This document shows positions 9,971 to 17,666 of a DNA stretch of 64,000 nt, piece after piece (the first letter of the stretch is position 1; each line of letters starts with the position of its first letter). Origin of the DNA: Chloroflexota bacterium (GTDB lineage Bacteria; Chloroflexota; UBA11872; VXNJ01); contig JAPOWW010000007.1 in assembly GCA_026707405.1 (NCBI GenBank), positions 1 through 64,000 of the forward strand. The letters are read 5' to 3'. The notes beneath the pieces are model-generated. The model saw nothing but the letters and a program-made list of their open reading frames with translations. It was not told the DNA's origin and did not search any database. The position numbers were made by a program, and so were the translations under genes.

Positions 9971-9971
9971 G

Positions 9972-10000
9972 AGCGTATGGGAGCAAGCCGCACCTGTCAA
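9972..10000 (-). promoter_or_regulatory. sigma70-type promoter of the trp operon
   Basis: Perfect -35 TTGACA (10000-9995), 17-base spacer, -10 TACGCT (9977-9972). The expected start site falls a few bases before the T-box stem I. Confidence 0.85.
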
Positions 10001-10054
10001 GGAGTTGCACTGGTTCAGGACTTGAATCGGTGCCGACATCGCCCCGGACCGAAT

Positions 10055-10082
10055 CGTCATTCCCGCGAAAGCGGGAATCCAT
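10055..10082. repeat. ATTCCC(N)GGGAAT palindromic repeat
   Basis: CGTCATTCCCGC-GAAA-GCGGGAATCC is a near-perfect palindrome of a type widely dispersed in bacterial genomes. Related copies lie at 16392-16420 and 28853-28880, and a variant at about 28935-28965. It is just upstream of the trp promoter. Confidence 0.75.
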
Positions 10083-10160
10083 CCGCTTCCTGTTCGCCCT
10101 GCTTTTGGCAAACGGGGCGCTTACACCCCGCCCTATCCCAGGCCGAATCAGGGCCAGTCG

Positions 10161-10201
10161 CCCCTACCTAACCCCCTCCAGATACCCCTTCATCCGCCGG
10201 G
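10161..10201. repeat. left flanking repeat of the defence island (att-like)
   Basis: A 41-bp stretch matching 37/41 bases at 15095-15135, the last codons and stop of the aminotransferase gene. Read on the minus strand it encodes RRMKGYLEGVR-stop, against RRMKEYLEGLG-stop in the intact gene. It is an isolated 3' gene tail with no gene attached, as left by an element that inserted into the end of a gene. Confidence 0.75.
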
Positions 10202-10278
10202 GTACTGTCCTGCCAGCAGAGCCTTTCGCAATACTCGCTGCTGATTCCATCTAGTCTCAGGAGTGTTGAAACTAAGGG

Positions 10279-10677
10279 TTAGGTGGGAGAGTTTGAACTG
10301 AGTGGCTTGAAGATTCCGCTACGCTCACCTTCTTTTCTTGTAGCTTCAATTGTGTCGGCCATCGAAGTCTCGCCACCGGTCACTTTGTCCAGAAGAGTGG
10401 CAATCCAGTACTGACCTGCAAACAGGCCGTCTCCCATGTCCTTGAAGAACCCAGGCCGTGGGTCCAGGTCAGTTACAGAGTCAGTTTCACGGCTCTCGTG
10501 CCGAGTCATTGTGAGAGTCGGTAAAACACCGCTGTTATCGAGGACGATATCGTAACCGTAGCTGGATTCACCCCCCACGATCACGTATCTATGGTCACCT
10601 TGCTTCTCCCATATGACATTCCCATATCTCCCCTGGGTCTGCTCAATTAGGAGATACAGTGTTCCTGAGTCAATCAT
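10279..10677 (-). CDS. small hypothetical protein of the island
   Basis: 132 aa from ATG 10677, which has AAGGAG seven bases upstream; the frame is open to 10719. Not recognised. It begins MIDSGTLYLLIEQTQGRYGN and reads like a soluble alpha/beta protein (VIWEKQGDHRYVIVGGES). No signal peptide or membrane segment. Codon use is less GC-biased than in the trp genes, in keeping with the island. It is next to the left repeat and apparently alone. Confidence 0.6.
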   Translation of the reverse strand: MIDSGTLYLLIEQTQGRYGNVIWEKQGDHRYVIVGGESSYGYDIVLDNSGVLPTLTMTRHESRETDSVTDLDPRPGFFKDMGDGLFAGQYWIATLLDKVTGGETSMADTIEATRKEGERSGIFKPLSSNSPT

Positions 10678-10806
10678 TTGTTTTCTCCTTACCGACATTC
10701 TTGTCGATCTGACCAGCAATCAGCCCTCAGATCCGTCTAGTGGGCAGAGGTTTCTCAGCGGTTGAATTAGCAAGACTAAATAGCTGACGCTAAACTACGG
10801 TCGACG

Positions 10807-10902
10807 GCCTGTGCATAAGGGCACGGCGGGATTCGAACCCGCGTCTCCCGGTTTGCTACCCCGGCGCGTAACCACTCCGCCACGTGCCCACGGTGCACAG
10901 GC
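10807..10902. repeat. 9-bp inverted repeat enclosing the tRNA-like gene
   Basis: GCCTGTGCA at 10807-10815 and TGCACAGGC at 10894-10902 are exact reverse complements lying just outside both ends of the tRNA-like cloverleaf. Confidence 0.7.
10818..10889 (-). tRNA. tRNA-like gene with atypical anticodon loop
   Basis: On the minus strand a cloverleaf can be drawn: acceptor GGGCACG/CGTGCCC, a three-pair D arm with AGTGGTTA loop, a T arm GCGGG-TTCGAAT-CCCGC. The anticodon arm CCGG(G)TAGCAA(A)CCGG closes with a G-A mismatch; placing U33 at its T gives anticodon AGC (Ala), but there is no G3-U70 Ala identity pair and AGC is unusual in bacteria. CCA is not encoded. A 9-bp inverted repeat flanks it (10807-10815 and 10894-10902), extending the acceptor helix. 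It may be a divergent or decayed tRNA borne by the island. Confidence 0.55.
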
Positions 10903-10961
10903 TATGTTTATGTTAACAGAATCTCACCTCTTTGAAAACACCACCGTCCTTCAAGACCAAT

Positions 10962-10987
10962 GCTCAACAAGCTTTAGCTTTTTGAGC
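10962..10987. other. stem-loop upstream of the methyltransferase
   Basis: GCTCAACAAGC-TTTA-GCTTTTTGAGC pairs at 10 of 11 positions with a four-base loop. It lies between the tRNA-like gene and the methyltransferase promoter, in a stretch without genes (10903-11186). It could be a terminator or part of a small RNA; there is no clear T-run on the plus strand. Confidence 0.45.
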
Positions 10988-11079
10988 AATTGTGTCATAT
11001 CTAAGTGATTACTGTCAACCGCATCAACTAGCCATATTCTTGTTCTTTGTTTTCCCGCTCTACTGGTATTCGCTTGTGC

Positions 11080-11098
11080 ATAACCCAATTTGGGTTTA
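11080..11098. promoter_or_regulatory. putative controller-protein operator before the methyltransferase
   Basis: ATAACCCAATTTGGGTTTA is a near-perfect palindrome about 90 bases before the methyltransferase GTG. It matches at 15 of 19 positions a site in the controller gene's own promoter (13427-13445), as expected for one regulator acting at both ends of a restriction-modification locus. Confidence 0.55.
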
Positions 11099-11186
11099 CG
11101 CTTATGCCGAGCATCAGCGGCTCTATAGGAGCTGAATCGTTACCACCACAGGCAAACCAGCTAAACGTCGTACACCGACTAGCACA

Positions 11187-12221
11187 GTGGGGCGCGGGCG
11201 GGCCGTGGAGTCAGTTGCCTCCTCCGAGGTGGCAAGTGCGTGGTCAGACGAGTTAGTTACTGTGCAATTGGGAGACAGTCTGAATCTGTATGGAGATTGG
11301 GACACCCCAACTGTAATCGTCTCCGACGGTGGCTACGGCGTCCTCGGGTTCGAAGGGGACACGTCTGATCACTTGGAATTACCTGACTGGTACAAACCGC
11401 ACATCGCCGCGTGGTCGGAGCGTGCAACGCCGGCGACAACTTTGTGGTTTTGGAACTCAGAAATTGGCTGGGCGGCAGTTCATCCGATATTGGAAGCACA
11501 TGGATGGCGGTACGTCAACGCCAATATCTGGAACAAAGGGAAAGGCCATATCGCAGGCAACGTAAACACTCGCCGCATACGGCGGTTTCCAGTCGTCTCG
11601 GAAATGTGCGTGCAGTACGTTTACGAGGCCAGAATAGACGGTCTCCCGTTGAAGAAGTGGCTCTTGCGGGAATGGAAACGCACGAATCTGCCGCTTCGTA
11701 GAGCAAACGAAGCGTGTGGTGTAGCAGATGCAGCCGTTCGAAAATACTTGGACCAAGGTCACTTATGGTATTTCCCCCCACCTGAAATGTTCCTCCGACT
11801 GCAAGAGTATGCGAATCGCCACGGCTACCCTTTTGGGCGACCATATTTCTCCATTGACGGTAAGCAGCCCGCAACAGCTGACCAATGGGCGGCGATGCGT
11901 GCCAAGTTCAAATGCCCACACGGTTTTACGAATGTCTGGGACCGTCCCGCTCTTCGGGGAGCGGAACGCTACCAACTGAATGGAAATTCGGGTAAGGCAA
12001 TTCACCTAAACCAGAAGCCGCTCGACTTGACCAGTATGCTGATCAAGGCATCCTCTGACGAAGGTGACGTCGTGTGGGAACCATTCGGTGGTTTGTTTAC
12101 GGCCTGCATAGCCGCACGTCTGAGTCGCAGGCGTAGTTTCGGTGGCGAAATCGACCCCACCTACTTCTATTACGGAGTCAAGCGCCTCAAGGAAACATTT
12201 ATTCAGTCGTCGCTATTCTGA
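11187..12221 (+). CDS. type II DNA methyltransferase (N4/N6, beta-class order)
   Basis: Modification enzyme of the island's restriction system. Catalytic motif IV reads VIVSDGGYGV near the N-terminus, in the place of D/S-P-P-Y; the C-terminus has HLNQKP and motif I VWEPFGGLFT, so the order IV...I fits the beta class of amino-methyltransferases. The middle (about residues 120-250) is the likely target-recognition region. The annotated GTG gives 344 aa, but it has no clear ribosome site and GTG 11262 (MQLGDSL...) is also plausible. Its 3' end overlaps the endonuclease gene tail to tail by 19 bases. Confidence 0.88.
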   Translation: MGRGRAVESVASSEVASAWSDELVTVQLGDSLNLYGDWDTPTVIVSDGGYGVLGFEGDTSDHLELPDWYKPHIAAWSERATPATTLWFWNSEIGWAAVHPILEAHGWRYVNANIWNKGKGHIAGNVNTRRIRRFPVVSEMCVQYVYEARIDGLPLKKWLLREWKRTNLPLRRANEACGVADAAVRKYLDQGHLWYFPPPEMFLRLQEYANRHGYPFGRPYFSIDGKQPATADQWAAMRAKFKCPHGFTNVWDRPALRGAERYQLNGNSGKAIHLNQKPLDLTSMLIKASSDEGDVVWEPFGGLFTACIAARLSRRRSFGGEIDPTYFYYGVKRLKETFIQSSLF

Positions 12222-13105
12222 CTGCTGATGAGAGCTTCAATTGCCTGCCGTCTTTGCGACGGGGAACTTCCGTAGAGCAGTCGGTTCCACTTTCTGATTG
12301 CATGACCATGTAAGACTTGATTCAGCACCCTTTGTTTGAAGTTCTCGATTTCACTATGCGCGATTCGATCCATCTTGGCGAAGTTGGTATCAAGTCGGTA
12401 GGAGAACTCCCGTTGCAATTCTCTTAGCAACGCTTGGTATTCGGCGGTTGTCTCGTAATTGGCGGACGCTAGGTCCCAACCATCTACGACACGCTGTGCC
12501 TCCTTTAGTTGCTCAGTTGTCCCTTGAAACTTGTAACCGTTCGTGTTGGTTTGTTGAAGATTCCGCGTACGGGCCGTCGTATCTTCGGGCTCAATGACAA
12601 GGTAGTCGGGGGGATTGTTGTAATGCCTGTCTCTAGCTTCAGCTATTGACCGGCCGGAAACGATGCAGACATCCACAATCCTAGGTTTTCCGAAAATGAG
12701 TTGTTCAGGCAACCAAGCAAGCATACAAACGTAAGTTTGGTCTTCTACGAAGTGATCTTGACTATCCTTGAATCGTGCTGTGATTTCCGTTGCAAGTGGC
12801 AACCACGCCTTTATCTCGAAGCCAGGAGTAGGTGAGACTGACCCACTAAATATGGTGTCGGGGAAGCCGGGGTCTTGACGTACCCACTCTCCAAATGACC
12901 GATACTCTGGCTGAGCGTTCAGAAACTCGATGGTGTTGAATTCAATCAGGTTGCCAACTAGAGGAGAGAGTTTAGATATAACCTTGGCAAGGTTGACGGC
13001 TTCGGCTGCCGTATCTGGCTTGGAGATCGTCAGAACGTCGAACACATGTCCAGTAAGGCTCTGGAGATGCACGGAAGCTGATTGGATGACTCCTAGCGTA
13101 TTCAC
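12203..13105 (-). CDS. type II restriction endonuclease, PD-(D/E)XK fold
   Basis: 300 aa. A PD-(D/E)XK nuclease site is visible as FPDTIF followed about 15 residues later by FEIKAW (P-D...E-I-K). The rest is helical with no known domain. It is downstream of, and overlaps by four bases (ATGA), the HTH controller, and is convergent with the DNA methyltransferase; this C-R operon plus opposed M gene is a standard arrangement for controlled restriction systems. The recognition sequence cannot be read from the protein. Assignment rests on motif plus context. Confidence 0.8.
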   Translation of the reverse strand: MNTLGVIQSASVHLQSLTGHVFDVLTISKPDTAAEAVNLAKVISKLSPLVGNLIEFNTIEFLNAQPEYRSFGEWVRQDPGFPDTIFSGSVSPTPGFEIKAWLPLATEITARFKDSQDHFVEDQTYVCMLAWLPEQLIFGKPRIVDVCIVSGRSIAEARDRHYNNPPDYLVIEPEDTTARTRNLQQTNTNGYKFQGTTEQLKEAQRVVDGWDLASANYETTAEYQALLRELQREFSYRLDTNFAKMDRIAHSEIENFKQRVLNQVLHGHAIRKWNRLLYGSSPSQRRQAIEALISSQNSDD

Positions 13106-13374
13106 GATTCAGACTCCGGCACACAGTGTGACCTCGATGCAGCGAGTCCTTCGATCTCCCGGATAATGTCGCATGGGTCTACTTCCAAAGCACGACAGAC
13201 AGTTACGAACTCTACGACGTCCAGCCGCCGTTCCCCGCGCTCATATTTTGATACGAAGGATTGGAGCCTATCGAGGCGGTTAGCCACATCTTGTTGTGTT
13301 AGTCCAGCCGCCTTGCGTGCTGAAACCAGCCGACTGAGGAATATCTCGTATTCCCCTGTAAAGACGCTCTTCAA
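13102..13374 (-). CDS. XRE-family HTH controller (C protein) of the restriction system
   Basis: 90-aa Cro/C1-type DNA-binding protein. The helix-turn-helix spans about residues 14-60: RKAAGLTQQDVANRL then QSFVSKYERGERR. Start is TTG 13374. It lies directly before, and overlaps, the endonuclease gene. C proteins delay restriction until methylation is established by binding their own promoter; palindromic sites at 13411-13445, 37-71 bases upstream of the start, fit that role. The same intergenic space serves the divergent HEPN-motif gene. Confidence 0.85.
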   Translation of the reverse strand: MKSVFTGEYEIFLSRLVSARKAAGLTQQDVANRLDRLQSFVSKYERGERRLDVVEFVTVCRALEVDPCDIIREIEGLAASRSHCVPESES

Positions 13375-13410
13375 ACCAATCTCACCGCTGCCTAAATTGC
13401 CCGGTGAGCG

Positions 13411-13445
13411 TATAACCCGTTATCGAATAACCCAAAACGGGCTTA
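13411..13445. promoter_or_regulatory. double operator between controller and HEPN-motif genes
   Basis: Two half-related boxes: TATAACCCGTTAT (13411-13423) and ATAACCCAAAACGGGCTTA (13427-13445), the second matching the box upstream of the methyltransferase. Paired boxes at the controller's own promoter are typical of C-protein autoregulation. They also lie 60-95 bases before the divergent gene at 13505, so one regulator could govern both directions. Confidence 0.55.
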
Positions 13446-13504
13446 ATCTCACGCCGAACTGCCTAGTTGCCTAGTGGAATGGCCCCAAACGAAGGGATAA
13501 CTTC

Positions 13505-14878
13505 ATGAAGTCGATGGAGCAATTCGGAAAGCCATTGGTCAAGTATGCGGGAGTGGCGAATTTCAAGGTCGAAGAACAAGACTATAAGGTGGAAGGCACT
13601 GGGAACTTTGAAGCAGCCCAGTTCCCTTCTGGCCGGATTGCTGCATCGGTTGTGCCAACGGACATCCCTCGTCCCGGTAAAGTCTCGCTCCAAGCTAATC
13701 CTGAGTGTGAGTTGTCATTCGAGGGCCAGGATTCACAGGGCTGGTCGCTCAAACCCGGCGGGGAGATGTTCTTTTCACGCGTCCATTGGTTGTTCGCACC
13801 TATGGCGCGACAACCTGATGAACTCAGTTTAGGTGCTCAATACATCGCGGCCAAGCGCAAAAACGCGTCCGAAGACGGATATAGCAAGACACGATTCTTG
13901 ATCTCGAATTTGCTCTGGCATAGGAACGACCGGGAGCAACCAGAACCCATCAGGCTGACCGACCAGGGCTTTGAAATAGTTATCACTCCGATCGATGACT
14001 ACTTGACAATTGCGCCGAGGCTTAGGGCCACAAGGGGAATAGAGCCGACGGCCCTTGTGTCTATCAAGACTTCTTCATGCGAACAGAAGCCCCTGGGTGA
14101 GTTTCAGGACTTTATCGACAACTTACTGTGTGTTTTTCGTCTGGCTACCGGCAATCTGATCAACTGGTACTACGGCGAGGCTATTGACGACCGCACGCAA
14201 TCGGCCGTGGAAAGAGTCCACAGTTACACCACAACCAGCCCCTATTCCAACACCATTAGATTTCGTCCGCTGAAGAGCGGGTATGAAAGCTTGGTCCCTA
14301 AACTGAGCCTGGATGCGCTTACGACAGCGTTCTTCAACGATTCCGCGCAGTGTCTGGACAAAGCCACTCTGAATACCCTTATAGGCCACTTCACTAACGC
14401 TTGCGATCCATCGTTGTCCTTGGAAGCAACAGGCTTGTTGGCTTCCACCCTAGCCGAGTTGATAGCTGCCAAATACGCGAATGCAAAGGGCGAATCTGAG
14501 ACCATCCTTCAGAAACACTTCAAAGTAGCAATACTCCCCGCTCTTAGAGCAGCCATCAAAGAAACTGCTCTGTCACAAGAAATCAAAGACCACGTGCTAG
14601 ACCATCTGACGGGCGCATACCGCAGCACATTTCACGATAAGCTCAAGTCGTTGAACGATGACCGCAACCTCGGATTGAAGTGTTCAGATCTTCGTCGAAT
14701 AGTTCGTCTCAGAAACTCGCTTGTCCATAGAGGAACGTACCCTTCAGCTTTCGATTGCGGGGGATGGTTGAACGACTATCAATTCTTGACTTGGACGAAC
14801 TTCATCGCCCTATGCCGACTCCTAGGATATGAAGGTGAACTGCCAGAGTTTCTAGAAGGTCACCCCCTAGAGATCTAA
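13505..14878 (+). CDS. HEPN-motif protein, possible abortive-infection effector
   Basis: 457 aa, not assigned to a named family with certainty. The N-terminal ~200 residues look beta-rich (SLQANPECELSFEG, FEIVITPIDDYLTIAPRL). The C-terminal part is helical and ends with RLRNSLVHRG, in which R403-N-S-L-V-H408 matches the R-X4-6-H catalytic motif of HEPN ribonucleases. A beta-rich sensor followed by a C-terminal HEPN is the architecture of the ApeA anti-phage proteins, though I cannot confirm homology. It is divergent from the controller/endonuclease operon and shares its operator region. AAGG lies about 10 bases before the ATG. Confidence 0.65.
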   Translation: MKSMEQFGKPLVKYAGVANFKVEEQDYKVEGTGNFEAAQFPSGRIAASVVPTDIPRPGKVSLQANPECELSFEGQDSQGWSLKPGGEMFFSRVHWLFAPMARQPDELSLGAQYIAAKRKNASEDGYSKTRFLISNLLWHRNDREQPEPIRLTDQGFEIVITPIDDYLTIAPRLRATRGIEPTALVSIKTSSCEQKPLGEFQDFIDNLLCVFRLATGNLINWYYGEAIDDRTQSAVERVHSYTTTSPYSNTIRFRPLKSGYESLVPKLSLDALTTAFFNDSAQCLDKATLNTLIGHFTNACDPSLSLEATGLLASTLAELIAAKYANAKGESETILQKHFKVAILPALRAAIKETALSQEIKDHVLDHLTGAYRSTFHDKLKSLNDDRNLGLKCSDLRRIVRLRNSLVHRGTYPSAFDCGGWLNDYQFLTWTNFIALCRLLGYEGELPEFLEGHPLEI

Positions 14879-15094
14879 GTGGCTCATTCGCGACCGTTCC
14901 CTCTTGACCTGAATCCCAAAAGTTGCTCCGCCAGCTACGTTAGTTTCACGAGCGCCGGTATAGGTTTAGCAGGCAGGGTAGTCAGCAGCAGCTCAAAACC
15001 CCTAGGAACTGTTTAGAAGGACCCAGTTGAACGACAGTCTTGTCTGGCAGGTGCGTTTCAAAGCTGTCGCCTGAGAAAATGACGCTGGCAACTG

Positions 15095-15135
15095 CCCCTA
15101 CCCAAGCCCCTCGAGATACTCCTTCATCCGCCGGG
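15095..15135. repeat. right flanking repeat of the defence island (att-like)
   Basis: Last 11 codons and stop of the aminotransferase gene, matched at 37 of 41 positions by 10161-10201. The four differences change three amino acids and one silent site. The interval 14879-15094 between the HEPN-motif gene and this repeat holds no gene. Confidence 0.75.
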
Positions 15136-16312
15136 CCGCCTCACGCAGGTTCTCCCTCGAATTCGCGAAGCTCAACCGGAACGAACCCTTGCCGTGAGGC
15201 CCGAAAGCCGTGCCTCCAAGCACCGCGACCCCGGCCTCATTCAGCAGGTCCGCAGCCAGCTCCTCCGCCGACTTGCTGAAACCTTCCACCTGCGGAAAGA
15301 CATAGAACGCCCCTCCCGGACTCTGGCAGGAGACTCCTTCGATGTCGTTAAGATCGCCGACAAGCTGATCCCGCCGATGCCAGAATTCTTCTCCCATCGC
15401 CTTCACCGAGCCCTGCGGTCCCGTCAGAGCCTCGATCCCGGCCTGCTGTATGAACGACGCCGTGCAGCTTGTGCTGTTCGTCTGTAGCTGCGCCATCGCG
15501 TCGGTGAGCCACCGCGGCGCGACCGAATAGCCCAGTCGCCAGCCGGTCATCGCGTACGTCTTGGAAAACCCGTCCAGCAGAATCGTCTGGTCCGCCATCC
15601 CGTCGACCGACAAAATGCTGAAGTGCTTGTCTTCATAGAGGATCTTCTGGTAGACCTCGTCGGTGAGAACGAAGATCTTCCGCTCCCGGACCAGCTCCGC
15701 CATGCGTTCGATATCCGCCCGGGGAATGATCCCCCCCGTCGGATTGTTCGGCGAGTTGAGTATCAGCATCTTGGTCCTGTCGGACAGCAGCGACTCGAAG
15801 TGGTCGATATCTACGCTGAATCCGTTCTCCGGCAGCAGTGGGACCGAAACCGGCTTCGCTCCGACGTAGTTGACCATCGACTCGTAGATCGGAAATCCGG
15901 GATCAGGCACCAGCACCTCGTCGCCCGGATTGCACAGCGCCATGATCGAGAAGAAGATGATCGGCTTCGCGCCCGGAGTGACCAGCACGTCGGCGGGCGA
16001 GACTTCCACCCCTCGCGACTGCGACACGTCCGCGGCTATCGCCTCTCGAAGCTCGGGCAGTCCGTGGGACGGACCGTAGTGAGTCCAGCCCTCCCGCAGC
16101 GCGCGAATCCCCGCCTCGACGATATTCGGCGGCGTGTCGAAATCGGGCTCCCCTATTTCGAGGTGGATAATCGACTTGCCTTGCGCCTCCAGCTCCTTTG
16201 CGCGGGCCAGCACTACGAACGCCGTTTCAGTGCCTAGTCTGGACATTGCGGAAGCCAGTTGGGGCTCGATTAAAGTTGCCAATCCGTCACCTGTTCCCTT
16301 CAGACGCTCCAA
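15098..16312 (-). CDS. PLP-dependent class I/II aminotransferase
   Basis: 404 aa, fold type I, aspartate-aminotransferase-like. Substrate-domain segment IHLEIGEPDFDTPPNI, cofactor segment NSPNNPTGG and PLP Lys in DGFSKTYAMTGWRLGY are clear; the C-terminal FRLSFANS carries the carboxylate-binding Arg. Specificity could be aspartate, alanine or aromatic; sequence alone does not decide. The listed start is TTG 16312; an ATG at 16246 is the first Met but lies within the conserved N-terminus. The defence island abuts its last codons. Confidence 0.9.
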   Translation of the reverse strand: MERLKGTGDGLATLIEPQLASAMSRLGTETAFVVLARAKELEAQGKSIIHLEIGEPDFDTPPNIVEAGIRALREGWTHYGPSHGLPELREAIAADVSQSRGVEVSPADVLVTPGAKPIIFFSIMALCNPGDEVLVPDPGFPIYESMVNYVGAKPVSVPLLPENGFSVDIDHFESLLSDRTKMLILNSPNNPTGGIIPRADIERMAELVRERKIFVLTDEVYQKILYEDKHFSILSVDGMADQTILLDGFSKTYAMTGWRLGYSVAPRWLTDAMAQLQTNSTSCTASFIQQAGIEALTGPQGSVKAMGEEFWHRRDQLVGDLNDIEGVSCQSPGGAFYVFPQVEGFSKSAEELAADLLNEAGVAVLGGTAFGPHGKGSFRLSFANSRENLREAARRMKEYLEGLG

Positions 16313-16883
16313 GAATCTAAACCGTACACCGAATCGCCGCCCAGAACAGAAACTTCTCGGCCGAATACCGTCCCGCGCGCAGTCCCTCGATCGTCATTCC
16401 GGTGAAAACCGGGATCCAGAAATCCAGACGCAAACATCCGGGCGAGAACCAGGACGATCCGCAAATCGTCCTATACGCTGGCTATGTCGGACCCATAATC
16501 GGAGCCGTCCGGCGCTTGACCAGGAGAGTGAAATCAAACCGAAGCCGCAACCCTCTACACCCCGTTTCCGCCATCGTCAAACACCCCGATTTTCAAATCC
16601 CACAGGGTAATTTTCAAAGACTTTCATGAATATCGCTTTTCCTGCCCCCGCCCAAATGCCGCGAATCAGGTCCATTTGCCGCGAGCCAGGTTCGCAAGCC
16701 GTCTGCTCGCAATCGCCATCCAACCGTGCATCGCGAGCCTGGACTCCCCCGAGCTTGCCGAAGAGCCTTCCCTGAGCCTGTCGAGAGGGGGTCGAACCAT
16801 CAACGGGCTGATCAATCGGCCGAGCGCCCTTCGACAGGCCCGGTTCTGATTGTCGAAAGTGCAAAGGACGAAGGGACCGCCGG
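16313..16883. other. repeat-rich intergenic region
   Basis: No gene is supported. It contains a GTCATTCC-type palindrome (16392-16420), copy 1 of a 55-bp dispersed repeat (16576-16630) and a cluster of CTGAGCCTGTCGA / TCGAACCATCAACGGG / CCCTTCGACAGGC elements (about 16750-16844), which are REP-like. Confidence 0.6.
16576..16630. repeat. 55-bp dispersed repeat, copy 1
   Basis: Matches 51 of 55 bases at 27257-27311. It starts GTCAAACACCCC, contains ATTTTCAAA twice 20 bases apart and ends GACTTTCATGAA. The paired short direct repeats recall the ends of some IS21-like elements, but no transposase is near. Confidence 0.8.
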
Positions 16884-17666
16884 CTACTCCCGCGACGCGA
16901 TAACCAGCATCCGCTCGCCGTCGATTCTGTATTCAGAGCGGTCGTAATCCGAGTAGACACTCCGGACCGTCAGGCCCGCCGCGCGCAAAAGCGCCTCCAT
17001 CTCGAAACGGTGGAAGAAGCGCAGATCCAAACCGCACTGCCAGCGCTTGACTGTGTTGTCTGGCCCAATCGAGTCATACATGTGCTCGACCGCCACCTGC
17101 TGCGCGTCGTAGTTCACCTGCCAGGACACGAAGTGTCTCACGTCCGCACCGTCCGGTCTCTCGAAGTCCGACTGAAGCATCACCACCCCGTCTCTAGCCG
17201 AGAGCATCTCAGGATTGGGATTCATCACATCGATCGCGAACACGCCACCCGGTTTGAGCGCTCTGAAAACACCCGCAAGACACGACTCCTGGTCCTCGAT
17301 GGTCAGCATGTGCCCAAATGAATCGAGCGCGCAGACCACCAGGTCGAACCGGTCCACAAAATCCAGGCTTCGCATATCGAGCAGGCGAAGCTCCATCGGA
17401 AGTTGGTCTTGCCGCAGCTTGGCTTCCGCTATGTTCAGCATCGCTTCGGACGAATCCACCCCGACCACGCGCACGCCGCTCGCCGCCAGCCTCAGTCCAA
17501 CTCTGCCCGTCCCGCATCCCAGGTCCAGGACGTCGGGTCCTGCAACACCGGCAAGGTCACGGTAGAACTCTACGTCTTCTAGAAGGCCGTCATGCTCCGC
17601 GTCGTAGTAGTCCGCGAGCGCGGCATAACGGTCCCGTCTGGGCGTGAACGCGTGGTCGGTGGTTAT
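16884..17666 (-). CDS. SAM-dependent methyltransferase, start codon uncertain
   Basis: Class I methyltransferase of about 260 aa if translation begins at 17666. The SAM-binding motif VLDLGCGTGRVGL lies upstream of the first conventional start (GTG 17474), so that start cannot be right. The full frame opens directly after an in-frame TGA with ATA, five bases after AGGAGG. Either ATA initiates, or a one-base error separates the frame from GTG 17671, which overlaps the upstream stop. Further motifs: FDLVVCALDSFGHM (motif IV) and the substrate-side Trp/Tyr-rich C-terminus. Substrate unknown. It follows the membrane protein gene with overlap. Confidence 0.75.
   Translation of the reverse strand: MTTDHAFTPRRDRYAALADYYDAEHDGLLEDVEFYRDLAGVAGPDVLDLGCGTGRVGLRLAASGVRVVGVDSSEAMLNIAEAKLRQDQLPMELRLLDMRSLDFVDRFDLVVCALDSFGHMLTIEDQESCLAGVFRALKPGGVFAIDVMNPNPEMLSARDGVVMLQSDFERPDGADVRHFVSWQVNYDAQQVAVEHMYDSIGPDNTVKRWQCGLDLRFFHRFEMEALLRAAGLTVRSVYSDYDRSEYRIDGERMLVIASRE

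Larger units (their letters stand above)
10161..15135. mobile_element. restriction-modification/HEPN defence island
   Basis: About 4.9 kb bounded by 41-bp repeats derived from the 3' end of the aminotransferase gene. Inside are a small unknown protein, a tRNA-like gene, a DNA methyltransferase, a restriction endonuclease, an HTH controller and a HEPN-motif protein. The DNA is visibly richer in A+T and less codon-biased than its surroundings. No integrase or transposase is seen, so movement must have relied on an enzyme elsewhere or on recombination. Confidence 0.65.

Noticed and set aside
10817..10890. Reading the tRNA-like gene on the plus strand as tRNA-Ser (loop TTTGCTA)
   Set aside because: The T loop and D loop are only correct on the minus strand, and there is no long variable arm.
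16576..16630. A 16-codon frame in both copies of the 55-bp repeat (MKVFENYPV...), perhaps a leader peptide
   Set aside because: All differences between copies change amino acids, so there is no sign of protein-level constraint, and no gene follows in the right place.
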